Shown: positions 41,807 through 49,873, counted from the first letter of the stretch. The stretch is 64,000 bases of DNA from Thiococcus pfennigii (GCF_016583835.1 NZ_NRRW01000011.1:24720-88719), one strand, 5' to 3'. A program made the numbers and translations. Notes: generated from the sequence alone by a model not told the origin.

Positions 41807-42041
41807 GTGTCGCTCTCCCCCATCGTCTCGACCAGTGGTCGGCTCACGGCGGATCACACTCGATGGTCGCCACCGACCGAACCCATCGCCTGGCGACCGA
41901 CCTCGAATACACCCGCCTGCGCCAGCCCCCTGAAGAATCGCTCGGCGTGCCGTACCGCCTGCATGCTCGTGGGCACAGCATAACCCGACAGGCGACCGCA
42001 TGTTTCGCGGTAACCCGACCCGGTCCGCACCTCGGTCGAGC

Positions 42042-42392
42042 CTGAGGTATCCCCACAAAATCGGCCTCGACGGCGAGTCGGTACGAACTGGGAGCGCCGG
42101 CTTTCAGCCGGCTTCGCGCGCGAGGGGCTCGATGACCCGGCGCACGACCTTCGGCACTGGAGCCAGGAGATCACCCATAAGCGCCGCTGGATGGCCGCTG
42201 CGCACGTGCCCTTCTCCCGGCCCAGACGCCGCCAACGCGGCATCGAGCCGCGACGGCGACGAGCCGGCTGGAAAGCCGGCGCTCCCAGTCAGCCGCGCGA
42301 AGGCGAGATGGCTCAGATCGCGAGAGCCGGCTTCCGTCGGGATGTCGACCTGAGCCACTGCGGTTTAGGCCATTTTTCCGGGGATACCTCAG
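42042..42392. mobile_element. 351-bp MITE-like element, copy 2
   Basis: The same element as at 7655-8005, inverted. Ends are CTGAGGTATCCCC (42042-42054) and GGGGATACCTCAG (42380-42392). The flanks are CGGTCGAGC (42033-42041) and CGGTCGACC (42393-42401), a 9-bp duplication with one mismatch. The equal length of 351 bp in both copies and the independent target duplications show two separate transposition events. Confidence 0.85.
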
Positions 42393-43277
42393 CGGTCGAC
42401 CCCGTTCGGAGATCCCTTCGCAGTCTCCGTCGTTTGGGATGCGTTAGCGAGTGGTCTGCGGGATCGCGGGATCCGACCGCAAGGCCCAGTGGACCTCACC
42501 GGCCACGATGTGCGCGACCGCCGTACCGGAGCCCAGCCATGCGCCAGACCACCGACGACATCGCCGGCATCCGCAACGCCGTTCAAACGCATCTCGGCGC
42601 TGGGAGCCAAGTGTGGCTGCTTGGCTCGCGACTCGACGACGATACCCGGGGCGGTGACATCGACATCTACATCGAACCCGCCGGCCCGCTTCCGGAGAAC
42701 CTGCTCCTCCCTCGCCAGACGTTGCGTGCGGAGCTGGAGCGCCGCCTCGGGCGTCCGGCTAGGGTGTTCAATCTGGCTGGTCTCACCCTCGTTTCGCTCA
42801 TGCAGTTTTCGTCCGGTCCTGCACGGACTGATTCGCTATACAGTTCAATGTCTTGCCGATCTCATGGCATGATTTCTCCGTCAAAAGATCGAGGGGCCGA
42901 AAAGTGCGTGAAAGCCGTCAGATTGAACTCCCTAGCGTCCGGCCGACCTCGTGGTACGCTGCAGCAAGCCCACCGCGTAGATGCGCCAGGCCAAGGCCAA
43001 GGCCAAGGGGGGTGCGACGATCACTGGTCGAAGCCCCCGTCGATCCCGCGATAGGCGAAGGCTCCGGTCCCTCCAGCCCCAGGAATGGCGGCGTCCCTGT
43101 CTGCGAATGCAACAATGCGATAACTCGCCCTGTCTGCTCTCTCCTGGCCCAAGGTCCGGCAGACGACGCGGAACCTGGCGAGCTCGTTGACTTCTTGGTC
43201 GACATTGGAAAGCTCGAATAATGTGCTAGGCTGTCTACAGTGTAGCACGCAAGCCATAGGAGACAGCCTAGTCAACC
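42393..43277. other. Degraded accessory region before the cassette array
   Basis: Apart from the nucleotidyltransferase frame at 42539 no gene is convincing here. A minus-strand frame ending near 43021 (VNELARFRVVCRTLGQ, SYRIVAFADRDAA) might be a decayed protein. Composition falls in GC toward 43.2 kb where the cassette array begins. Confidence 0.4.
42539..43054 (+). CDS. Nucleotidyltransferase domain protein, C-terminus doubtful
   Basis: The first ~65 residues are a clear polymerase-beta nucleotidyltransferase domain: VWLLGSRLDDDTRGGDIDIYIE, with GSR and the paired DxD carboxylates, then an ELERRLGRPARV helix. This is the layout of MNT-type antitoxins. After about residue 85 the frame runs on without family-like sequence to 43054, so the true C-terminus may have been lost by a frameshift. 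No HEPN partner is seen nearby. Confidence 0.55.
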   Translation: MRQTTDDIAGIRNAVQTHLGAGSQVWLLGSRLDDDTRGGDIDIYIEPAGPLPENLLLPRQTLRAELERRLGRPARVFNLAGLTLVSLMQFSSGPARTDSLYSSMSCRSHGMISPSKDRGAEKCVKAVRLNSLASGRPRGTLQQAHRVDAPGQGQGQGGCDDHWSKPPSIPR

Positions 43278-43284
43278 GTTGGAC
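43220..43284. other. attC-like recombination site, degenerate left half
   Basis: GCTAGGCTGTCT and AGACAGCCTAG face each other as an inverted repeat, and the right end is GTTGGAC (43278-43284), a perfect GTTRRRY core. The left RYYYAAC core is not intact (GCTCGAA). The following toxin-antitoxin cassette begins right at this core, as expected for cassette insertion. Confidence 0.5.
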
Positions 43285-43326
43285 AAACCCCAATCCTTTA
43301 CCTTGCAACGAAAGGCTAAAGAACTC

Positions 43327-43560
43327 ATGCAAAGATCAATAGAAGAAATTACGGCAGAATTAATCCGACTGCCCAGAAGAGAAAGGCTGGAAATAGCCAG
43401 ATTTCTTCTTTTATTGGATAATCGCTCTTCTGATTCCACTAGTGTCAGCTCTGAATGGGAACAAGAAATCAGAGATAGAGTTCATGCCGTAGAAGATGGA
43501 ACAGCTGTTGGTATTGATTACGAAAAAGCAATAAAACAAATAACAAATCGCTTTGCATAA
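43327..43560 (+). CDS. Addiction-module antitoxin
   Basis: A 77-residue protein like the putative addiction module component family. IEEITAELIRLPRRERLEIARFLLLLDN is the typical helical N-terminus and WEQEIRDRVHAVEDG the typical C-terminal helix. The ATG at 43327 fits the family, although the frame is open from a TTG at 43279 inside the attC core. A+T content is far higher than in neighbouring core genes, a sign of transfer. Its stop overlaps the toxin start (TAATG). Confidence 0.8.
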   Translation: MQRSIEEITAELIRLPRRERLEIARFLLLLDNRSSDSTSVSSEWEQEIRDRVHAVEDGTAVGIDYEKAIKQITNRFA

Positions 43561-43862
43561 TGAAAGTAACAATTCTTCAGCAAGCGTATAGAGAATTAGA
43601 GGACGCTGTAGATTACTATGAAGGGGAACAAGACGGGTTAGGATTGCGCATGATGGAAGAGGTTGATAATCATGTCAGATGGATTACAAAAAATCCTACA
43701 CTTCCTCGGCTTCGAGAGGGCGGGTATCGCCGAGTAAATCTGAAAACATTTCCTTACTATATTGCGTATATGATTCACGAAGAAATATTATGGATTCTTG
43801 CTATCTCACATAGTCATCGTAAACCAGATTATTGGATTATACGAAAGAATGAACTCAGCTAA
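43560..43862 (+). CDS. RelE/ParE family toxin
   Basis: A 100-residue toxin of the RelE/ParE superfamily. ILQQAYRELEDAVDYYE is the N-terminal helix pair, RLREGGYRRVNLKTFPYYIAY the central strands, and ILAISHSHRKPDYWIIRK the final strand. ParE-type toxins poison gyrase; RelE-type cleave mRNA. It is intact, low in GC, and its stop codon lies inside the following attC site. Confidence 0.88.
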   Translation: MKVTILQQAYRELEDAVDYYEGEQDGLGLRMMEEVDNHVRWITKNPTLPRLREGGYRRVNLKTFPYYIAYMIHEEILWILAISHSHRKPDYWIIRKNELS

Positions 43863-43965
43863 CAAGGCAAATGCAGCCGACCCCAAAAGCGCGCGTCGAG
43901 CTCGCAGTTTTCTTCCTGCTTCTGTGTAAGCGCGCATTTGGGTCGCCTGATTTGCAACGTTGAAC
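43857..43965. other. attC recombination site 1
   Basis: 109 bp. The left core AGCTAAC contains the toxin stop codon and has one mismatch to RYYYAAC. The right core GTTGAAC fits GTTRRRY. Between them GCAAATGCAGCCGACC (left) and GGTCGCCTGATTTGC (right) are imperfect inverses with an unpaired base, the extrahelical-base layout of attC. Confidence 0.7.
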
Positions 43966-44094
43966 TAATCCGCTCCGCGGGGCTCGGAGAAGTGCCCCCC
44001 GATACGCCGTCTCTCGACCGGCAAAGCCGGGCAGCCGGCGTCACGCCGAAGTCCCTGTCCACCGCCTGTTCCGTGCCATCGACCACACTCGATC

Positions 44095-44979
44095 ATGACC
44101 CAATCGGGGTCGTTGACCGAGGATGCGACGATGAGCGCGTTGCGCCAACGCATGATCGCGGCCATGCAGATGCATGGCTTCTCTGCCCGCACCCATGAGA
44201 GCTATCTGGCCGCCGTGCGCGGCCTGGCCAAGTACACCGGCCGATCGCCGGACACCCTTCAGACTGAGGATCTAAAGCGCTACTTCGAGTACCTGGTGCG
44301 CGAGCGTGGGCTGGCCCCGGCCAGCGTGCGCCTGGCCTACAACGGGATCCGCTTCTTTTACCTGCAGGTCCTCGCCTGGCCGGCGGTGGACCTGGAGGTG
44401 ACGCTGCCCAAGCGCGCCCAGCGCATCCCGGAGCTGCTCACGCGCGCTGAGGTGGGGGCCATCCTGGGCGCCTGTGGCGATCGGCGCTATCGCACCATGC
44501 TCGGGCTGTGTTACGGGGCCGGGCTACGCCTGAGCGAGGTGCTCAGGCTTCGGGTCGCCGACATCGACGGGGAGCGCAAGCTCCTGCGCATCGCCCAGGG
44601 CAAGGGGGCGAAGGACCGCCTGGTGGTGCTCTCACCGAGCCTGCTCGAGCAGCTGCGCGCCTACTGGCGCCTGTACCGCCCCCAGGAATGGCTGTTCCCC
44701 GGGCGGGGCGGTGCCCCGTTGAGCCCGACCGGCCTGCAGAAGGCCTTCACGGCGGCCAAGCGCCGCGCCGGGGTGAGCAAGGTCGGCGGCGTCCATGGGC
44801 TGAGGCATGCCTACGCCACCCACCAGCTGGCCGCCGGCCTCAAGGTGGAGCGCCTGCAGCGCCTGATGGGCCACTCCAGCATCCACACCACGCTGCGCTA
44901 CCTGCACTGGCTGCCCAGCGCCAGCGAGGGCGAAGGCGAACGCGATCTGCTCGCCCAGTTGGAGGTGGCCGATGGCTAA
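44095..44979 (+). CDS. IS91-associated tyrosine recombinase
   Basis: A 294-residue tyrosine recombinase. SAM-like N-terminus: MQMHGFSARTHESYLAAVRGLAKY. The catalytic Arg is in YGAGLRLSEVLRLRV, Lys in GKGAKDRLVVL, HxxR in VHGLRHAYATH, the second His in MGHSSIHTTLRYLHW, with Tyr in LRYLHW. It lacks the extra helix patch that marks integron integrases and its stop overlaps the start of an IS91-type transposase, which is the paired arrangement of such elements. An alternative ATG is at 44131. Confidence 0.88.
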   Translation: MTQSGSLTEDATMSALRQRMIAAMQMHGFSARTHESYLAAVRGLAKYTGRSPDTLQTEDLKRYFEYLVRERGLAPASVRLAYNGIRFFYLQVLAWPAVDLEVTLPKRAQRIPELLTRAEVGAILGACGDRRYRTMLGLCYGAGLRLSEVLRLRVADIDGERKLLRIAQGKGAKDRLVVLSPSLLEQLRAYWRLYRPQEWLFPGRGGAPLSPTGLQKAFTAAKRRAGVSKVGGVHGLRHAYATHQLAAGLKVERLQRLMGHSSIHTTLRYLHWLPSASEGEGERDLLAQLEVADG

Positions 44980-46270
44980 GCCGTCCCTGCAAGCGGTCAT
45001 CCACGCCTGCCTGGCTGACCTGGCGAGGAGCCAGCCGCTGAGCCCCCGCCAGTGGCAGGTCTGTCATCACATCGGCACCTGCCGCACCGAGGCCCTCGGC
45101 GGCCTGCGGCTCGAATGCGACGGCTGCGGGGAGTCGGCGCTCCTCTACTACGCCTGTCGCGATCGCCACTGCCCGCGCTGCCAGCGCCTGGCCTCGCTCG
45201 CCTGGTGCGCGCGCCAACGCGCGGCGGTCCTGCCGGTCACCTATCATCACCTGGTCTTCACCCTGCCGGATGTCCTCAACGGCTGGGTCGAGGTGCACCC
45301 CAAGGAGCTCTACGATCGGCTCTTCGAGACCGTCTGGGCGACCCTGTCGGCCTTCGGCGCCGACCCCAAGCGCCTCGACGGACAGCTCGGCATGACCGCG
45401 GTACTGCACACCTGGGGTGAGACCCTGGTGCGCCACGTTCATCTGCATTGCCTGGTGCCCGGCGGGGCGCGCGGCGCCGACGGCCGCTGGCGTCCGGCGA
45501 AGAGCACCTATCTGTTCCCGGTGCGGGCGCTCGCGCGGCACTTTCGTGGCGGCTTCGTCAGCCGCCTGCGCCGTGCCGTCGACGATGGGCGCTTGGCTCG
45601 ACTCGATGCCGCGGAGATCGACCGGATCCTCGACGACCTGATGGCCCGCGACTGGGTGGTCTACTCCAAGCCCTGTCTGACCCAGACCGAGACGGTCGTC
45701 GACAGCCTGATCCCAAGGCGGCGGGCGCCACAGCCACCGCATTGCGCTGAGCGATGCGCGCCTCGTCGACTTCGACGGCGAATCGGTGACCCTGCGCTAC
45801 AAGGACTACCGCGACGGCGCGCGCGGGAAGGTCATGCGCCTCAGCGGGGAAGAGCTGTTGCGCCGCTTCCTGCTGCATGTGCTGCCGAAAGGCTTCATGC
45901 GCGTCAGGCATTACGGCTTTCTGGCCAACCGCTGCCGTGCCCGACGCCTGCCCGAGATCCGCGCCGCGATCGCCGCCGCGCCGCCCCCGACGCAGGCAAC
46001 TGAGCCGAGCGAGGGTACGCCCTTCGCGGCCTTGATCATCGCTTGGTCCAAGACCCAGTGCGAGCGTAACGATAGCTGCCATCTTAGCTGGATAATCAGC
46101 GCCTTACGCCGGGACGTCTTCCTCCGTTCGGCTAGGTGGACCAAACGATGATCAAGGCCCCCTTCGCCGGCTATCCGTGCCCGAAGTGTCGCACTGGTCG
46201 GCTGCGCGTGATCGCGCGCCTGAGTGCCCGGTGCCGCGACCCGGGAGGAGGTGCCGCCTTGCGCGCCTGA
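44972..46270 (+). pseudogene. IS91 family transposase, frameshifted and interrupted
   Basis: The N-terminal part has the zinc finger LECDGCGESALLYYACRDRHCPRCQ and the HUH motif VRHVHLHCLVPGG. About residue 250 (45710-45735) the frame is lost; the downstream frame continues SHRIALSDARLVDFDGES and TLRYKDYRDGARGK. At 46028 a 132-bp element interrupts it. After that element the C-terminal zinc finger GYPCPKCRTGRLRVIARL follows to a stop at 46270. Rolling-circle replicative transposase, now inactive. Confidence 0.88.
46028..46159. mobile_element. 132-bp MITE-like element inside the IS91 transposase
   Basis: The ends are GGCCTTGATCATCG (46028) and CGATGATCAAGGCC (to 46159), and the inverted match extends to 22 of 23 bp. 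CCCTTCGC lies directly outside both ends (46020-46027 and 46160-46167) as an 8-bp target duplication. Removing the element and one target copy joins the codons for TPFA to GYPCPKC in frame. An 8-bp duplication and GG ends are like ISL3-type elements (inference). Confidence 0.85.
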
Positions 46271-46542
46271 GACCAGCGGCGTCGCCTCCTCTCGTTGGAC
46301 CGACCCGCAACGGTCGGCGCTTGTGCTCGCCTGAAATCCGGAAAATGGCCTAAGATTGCCCGCAGAGACGTGGCCTTCACCCCTCAAGGACCGATGCCGA
46401 TGCCCTTCACCCCGTCGTCTGCCCCTACTCGACCCCTGGCCACGCCCACGCGCCGTTGCCGCGCGAACCGGCCGCGACAATACAATCCCCTCTTTCTAGA
46501 GAGTGCCCGAGCAGACGGACACGCCGTGCCGGGAGCGGATTA
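46271..46542. other. Right flank of the IS91-type element
   Basis: 272 bp without a gene. It ends with GGAGCGGATTAGTCCAAC, which is the inverse (17 of 18 bases) of GTTGAACTAATCCGCTCC at 43959-43976, so the IS91-type element lies between matching inverted sequences formed partly by attC cores. Confidence 0.5.
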
Positions 46543-46639
46543 GTCCAACAACCGTTTATCTGGTCTGCGCGCGGGAGCCCCGCGACAACAGGCCGCCTCG
46601 GTGTCGCGCGCAGACCAGACAAACGCTTATTCGTTAGCC
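46543..46639. other. attC recombination site 2
   Basis: 97 bp. The left core GTCCAAC fits RYYYAAC exactly; the right core GTTAGCC has one mismatch to GTTRRRY. CGTTTATCTGGTCTGCGCGC and its inverse (19 of 20 matching) form the stem, with a variable GC-rich centre. Confidence 0.8.
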
Positions 46640-46654
46640 TCTCTAGGAGGGCCG

Positions 46655-47263
46655 ATGGAATCCATCCCTAGCGACGTAGACGAAGCCTTCGAAATCCTTT
46701 TGGAAGTAATCGAGGAGGATGTCAGCAAGTATCTGGATGCTTTAGGGCCTGCCAGCTCCGAAAGAAACTTTGCCGAGGCTAGGAAAATCCTAGAGCATGC
46801 CGAAAAGATTTCTGACTTCCGCATGAGAGTAGCAGCGATACGCAAGGAATGGCGCTCCCTTCAAGGCGTGATGGTGGAACACCCAGCCGCTCCAAGAAAT
46901 GAGGAACCCGTTTCACAGCAACCCTTGCCTACGCGTCGTCTCGCTCGCGGCCAAAGAACTCGTGAAGAAGAGTTCTACCTTTCTATTCTCACAAGTTTAA
47001 TCGAATTGAATGGGTCTGCTCCAGTTGCCGAGGTGTTGGACAAAGTTTACGAAAAGATGAAACACGGACTCAAGGAAGCCGATCTCCAAATCTTGGAGTC
47101 GCAGAATATGCCTCGGTGGCGGAACACAGCGATGTGGGCTCGCAAGAATCTGAAGGATGAAAAACTTCTGAAATCAGATAGCCGCTTCGGTGTCTGGGAG
47201 ATTACTGATGCAGGACGGGCCTGGGCCAAAGCGGAACAGGCGAAATCTTCCGGTCCCCAATGA
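46655..47263 (+). CDS. Cassette protein with Mrr-N-like winged helix
   Basis: A 202-residue protein. Residues 1-80 are helical and acidic, with no family I recognise. Residues ~108-195 match the winged-helix domain found at the N-terminus of Mrr restriction proteins: FYLSILTSLIELNGSAPVAEVLDKVYEKM, then PRWRNTAMWARKNLKDEKLL and GVWEITDAGRAWA. The nuclease domain of Mrr is absent. An ideal AGGAGG site precedes the ATG, 15 bp after attC site 2. Its stop overlaps the start of the next gene (ATGA), so the two probably act together. Confidence 0.75.
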   Translation: MESIPSDVDEAFEILLEVIEEDVSKYLDALGPASSERNFAEARKILEHAEKISDFRMRVAAIRKEWRSLQGVMVEHPAAPRNEEPVSQQPLPTRRLARGQRTREEEFYLSILTSLIELNGSAPVAEVLDKVYEKMKHGLKEADLQILESQNMPRWRNTAMWARKNLKDEKLLKSDSRFGVWEITDAGRAWAKAEQAKSSGPQ

Positions 47264-47958
47264 TCACGACCGCCCCCTATACACATTGCATGTGCTGGAT
47301 TTGCGGACGCCCAGCAGACAGCTCAGAGCATATGGTGAAGGCGTCTGACGTACGTCAAGTATTCGGCCATATAACCCAATACAGCCCAATTTTTCGTCAC
47401 TCATCCGATCAGCCCAATCTTGCCGTTCCAGGCATCCGATCAGAAAACTTGCGATTCTCTCGCTCCATTTGTGCTCACTGCAATAATTCGCGAACCCAAT
47501 CGCACGACAAAGCCTGGGAGATAATGTCCCGCGGCATCCGCGAACTTGACCCGCCCCTATATCCAGGAGCGATAATTCCTATCGATTGCTTTTTTCCTGG
47601 TAACGCAGAAGCCCAGGTCCGCAACATACATTTGTTCTTTACCAAGCTATTTGGCTGCACTGCTGTCGAGCATGGAGCACCGCTTCCGGTCACCGAATTT
47701 GCGCAGAGCATTGTTAAGGGAGAGCCCCACCCGAATATTCGGTTGATATTTGTCCATATCCCTCCTGGTTCTTCACGCTATGCAATACACGTTGGGCCAA
47801 TACAACTGGAAAACAAAAGCGGCAGAACAGCAGCGCATTGGTATTATTCGGTTGGGACTGTTGGGGTGTTTCTTTCATACGCGGAACGACTCGAAGAAAG
47901 GATGACGCGGGACGTTGGATGGCATCCTGACGATGGCGCACTTATTAGAATGGCTTAG
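47260..47958 (+). CDS. HNH-like zinc protein, partner in cassette
   Basis: A 232-residue protein. CWICGRPADSSEHMVKAS is followed ~50 residues later by ICAHCNNSRTQSHDKAWE: two CxxC pairs with EH and the N-N-x-R signature, the layout of HNH-type nucleases that use EH instead of DH. The remaining ~130 residues are mixed alpha/beta with no family I recognise. Coupled by ATGA to the winged-helix gene. A two-gene cassette of DNA-binding plus nuclease-like protein fits a defence role (inference). Moderately low GC. Confidence 0.65.
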   Translation: MITTAPYTHCMCWICGRPADSSEHMVKASDVRQVFGHITQYSPIFRHSSDQPNLAVPGIRSENLRFSRSICAHCNNSRTQSHDKAWEIMSRGIRELDPPLYPGAIIPIDCFFPGNAEAQVRNIHLFFTKLFGCTAVEHGAPLPVTEFAQSIVKGEPHPNIRLIFVHIPPGSSRYAIHVGPIQLENKSGRTAAHWYYSVGTVGVFLSYAERLEERMTRDVGWHPDDGALIRMA

Positions 47959-48009
47959 GCGTACGCCACTTACACATCATCGTAACGATTGTTTGAGAAC
48001 CTCAATAAG

Positions 48010-48115
48010 GGCTAACGAGTGCGCCAGCCCGAGCGCTTGCCCCGCGTCGAGCTCCGTCTTTTGTTGCACGTCGCTGCCAGGCGGGCCAAGCGCCGGGCTG
48101 TGCTGAACGTTAGGC
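48010..48115. other. attC recombination site 3
   Basis: 106 bp. The right core GTTAGGC fits GTTRRRY. The left core GGCTAAC has one mismatch. GCGCCAGCCCGAGCGCTTG and CAAGCGCCGGGCTGTGC are imperfect inverses with unpaired bases, as in attC stems. Confidence 0.7.
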
Positions 48116-48155
48116 TCGTCATCAGCAACACTTATCAACAACGTGAAGGCAAAAA

Positions 48156-48461
48156 ATGGAAGCGATATTCACTGACTTCGGAGAGTTGCGAGCTTGGAGA
48201 GGCATCAACGGTAAGCCCGTCGCCTTGGCGCACTATCCCCAATCTATCCTGCTCGAAAACTCTACTCTGCACCGTAAAACCGGAAAGGGCATCTGCATCT
48301 TTGCGACACCCCCGCATTATGACGACCCGGAGCTTTACCAGATTGAGCATTGGGCATCGGCAATTCCCGAGTTGGCAGAGCTGCAACGCAATCGCGACGC
48401 GTTCGTTGGCGATGATGATGCCGCGGGAAATCTGGCGCCGGATACAAGCTATATTGGTTAG
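48156..48461 (+). CDS. Cassette hypothetical protein
   Basis: A 101-residue acidic protein with a GAAGG ribosome site before the ATG, 40 bp after attC site 3. It begins MEAIFTDFGELRAWRG and contains KGICIFATPPHYDDPELYQIEHWA. I do not recognise a family; no membrane segment or cysteine motif is present. It is the first gene of a cassette shared with the small membrane protein that follows. Confidence 0.55.
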   Translation: MEAIFTDFGELRAWRGINGKPVALAHYPQSILLENSTLHRKTGKGICIFATPPHYDDPELYQIEHWASAIPELAELQRNRDAFVGDDDAAGNLAPDTSYIG

Positions 48462-48489
48462 GGCTTACACCGATATATGGTTCGAACAA

Positions 48490-48663
48490 ATGAAGAATTT
48501 CTTCACAGGAGTTGTGTTTCTCGTCGGTTTGGTAATGGTAAGTTTCTGGCTTTCAGAGCTCATCTCCGAACTGTTGAGCTTAGACGAAGAATTCGGCTTT
48601 CTTGTTTTTACGGCGTTTCTTCTCGTTGGTGGGGCTATTCTCACTAGGCGAAGCGATGATTGA
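48490..48663 (+). CDS. Small two-helix membrane protein in cassette
   Basis: 57 residues with two hydrophobic helices (FFTGVVFLVGLVMVSFWL and FGFLVFTAFLLVGGAIL) separated by an acidic loop (LLSLDEEF) and a positive tail (TRRSDD). Low GC. Small membrane proteins are frequent integron cassette cargo; function unknown. Confidence 0.55.
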   Translation: MKNFFTGVVFLVGLVMVSFWLSELISELLSLDEEFGFLVFTAFLLVGGAILTRRSDD

Positions 48664-48686
48664 GTGCATGATTTCGACGCGCAATC

Positions 48687-48741
48687 GCCTAACTAGAGCA
48701 CCAGCCCGGCGCACGCAGCCGAGCTGTGCTTGACGTTGGGC
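48687..48741. other. attC recombination site 4
   Basis: 55 bp, the shortest and cleanest. Cores are GCCTAAC (RYYYAAC) and GTTGGGC (GTTRRRY). AGCACCAGC on the left pairs with GCTGTGCT on the right with one extrahelical base. Confidence 0.85.
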
Positions 48742-48829
48742 CGCCCATTCACCCTCTCCAGTATCGGCGCGCATGTTTATCCTGGGGGTCAGGTCTTGCA
48801 ATCCAGCACCGCCCGACTACACTTGGGCC

Positions 48830-49175
48830 ATGGCCAGACCCCTTCGTATCGAGCTAGCCGGCGGGCTCTACCACGTTACCTCGCGGGGCGATCGGCGTGA
48901 GGCCATCTATCGTGACGATGCGGACCGCGGCGCTTGGCTGGAGCTCTTAGGCGATGTCTGTGAGCGGTTCAACAAAGCCCCTCGGGGCATACGCCGCCCG
49001 CTATCGTGACCGCGATCGCGCCATGGTCGAGGCGTATCGCGCGGGCGCCTAAAGCATGCAGGCCATCGCCGAGCATTTCGGCGTCAGTCGAATGACCGTC
49101 AGTCGGGCGGTCAAGCGACACGAGGACGCGGCCGCAGTCGATGGCGTTACAGGGGTGACCCCTGGGGGCTCCTGA
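48830..49175 (+). pseudogene. REP-associated (Y1) transposase remnant, copy A
   Basis: The N-terminus RPLRIELAGGLYHVTSRGD is diagnostic of RAYT transposases, with the HUH motif missing because the middle of the gene is deleted. After ~49 residues the sequence jumps out of frame to the C-terminal helix-turn-helix part (YSMQAIAEHFGVSRMTVSRAV in copy B). In this copy an additional nonsense change (TAC to TAA) hits that part. Confidence 0.85.
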
Positions 49176-49216
49176 TTGTTCGAAACCGCGACTCGCAAAC
49201 CTTTGAAACCCTTGAC

Positions 49217-49624
49217 TTGCCGGACCGGATCGACGACCTGATCCGAGAAGCCGAATCGGGAGGCCTGTCCATCGTCACGCGAGACGGCCGGCCCATCTTC
49301 GTTCTCTTCCCGGATGTCGATTTGAATCGCAACGGCCACGATGCCTTCGCCGGGTTCTGGTCGCTCCCTGTCCTAGATGAGCGCGGCATCCAGCCCGCCA
49401 GGGTCAGGTCTTGCAATCCAGCACCGCCCGACTACACTTGGGCCATGGCCAGACCCCTTCGTATCGAGCTAGCCGGCGGGCTCTACCACGTTACCTCGCG
49501 CGGCGATCGGCGTGAGGCCATCTATCGTGACGATGCGGACCGCGGCGCTTGGCTGGAGCTCTTAGGCGATGTCTGGGAGCGGTTCAACAAAGCCCCTCGG
49601 GGCATACGCCGCCCGCTATCGTGA
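49217..49624 (+). pseudogene. Phd-type antitoxin remnant fused to RAYT N-terminus
   Basis: RIDDLIREAESGGLSIVTRDGR is the N-terminal signature of Phd/YefM-type antitoxins. The frame opens with a TTG and runs straight into RAYT copy B without a stop. The fusion looks accidental, created by the duplication; the antitoxin's own C-terminus is lost and no toxin gene follows. Confidence 0.55.
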
Positions 49625-49790
49625 CCGCGATCGCGCCATGGTCGAGGCGTATCGCGCGGGCGCCTACAGCATGCAGGCCATCGCCGAGCATTTCGGCGTC
49701 AGTCGAATGACCGTCAGTCGGGCGGTCAAGCGGCACGAGGACGCGGCCGCAGTCGATGGCGTTACAGGGGTGACCCCTGGGGGCTCCTGA
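49445..49790 (+). pseudogene. REP-associated (Y1) transposase remnant, copy B
   Basis: Same deletion as copy A: N-terminal RPLRIELAGGLYHVTSRGD, then out of frame to the C-terminal HTH (MQAIAEHFGVSRMTVSRAVK, which is open here). Because both copies share the internal deletion, the deletion came before the duplication. Confidence 0.85.
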
Positions 49791-49824
49791 TTGTTCGAAA
49801 CCGCGACTCGCAAACCTTGGATAC

Positions 49825-49873
49825 GGGGTCAAGTCTTGCAATCACGCAATGCGCGATCGCAAGACTTGACCCC
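49825..49873. repeat. REP-like hairpin, copy 2
   Basis: GGGGTCAAGTCTTGC (49825-49839) and its exact inverse (49859-49873) with a 19-nt spacer. Reverse orientation relative to the copy at 6406-6455. It lies 35 bp downstream of RAYT copy B, the typical place for a REP sequence. Confidence 0.7.

Larger units (their letters stand above)
48786..49818. repeat. Direct duplication of a RAYT remnant
   Basis: A 418-bp unit occurs at 48786-49203 and 49401-49818, offset by exactly 615 bp and nearly identical. Each begins with GGGTCAGGTCTTGC and ends with GCGACTCGCAAACCTT. The 197 bp between them encode a Phd-type antitoxin remnant. Confidence 0.85.

Noticed and set aside
42918..43332. Minus-strand frames between the nucleotidyltransferase and the array
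   Set aside because: Two overlapping frames each look partly protein-like but neither has a family motif or ribosome site.
44095..44979. The tyrosine recombinase as the missing integron integrase
   Set aside because: It lacks the extra helix patch between the Lys and HxxR motifs that defines IntI, and it overlaps an IS91-type transposase gene, so it belongs to that element.
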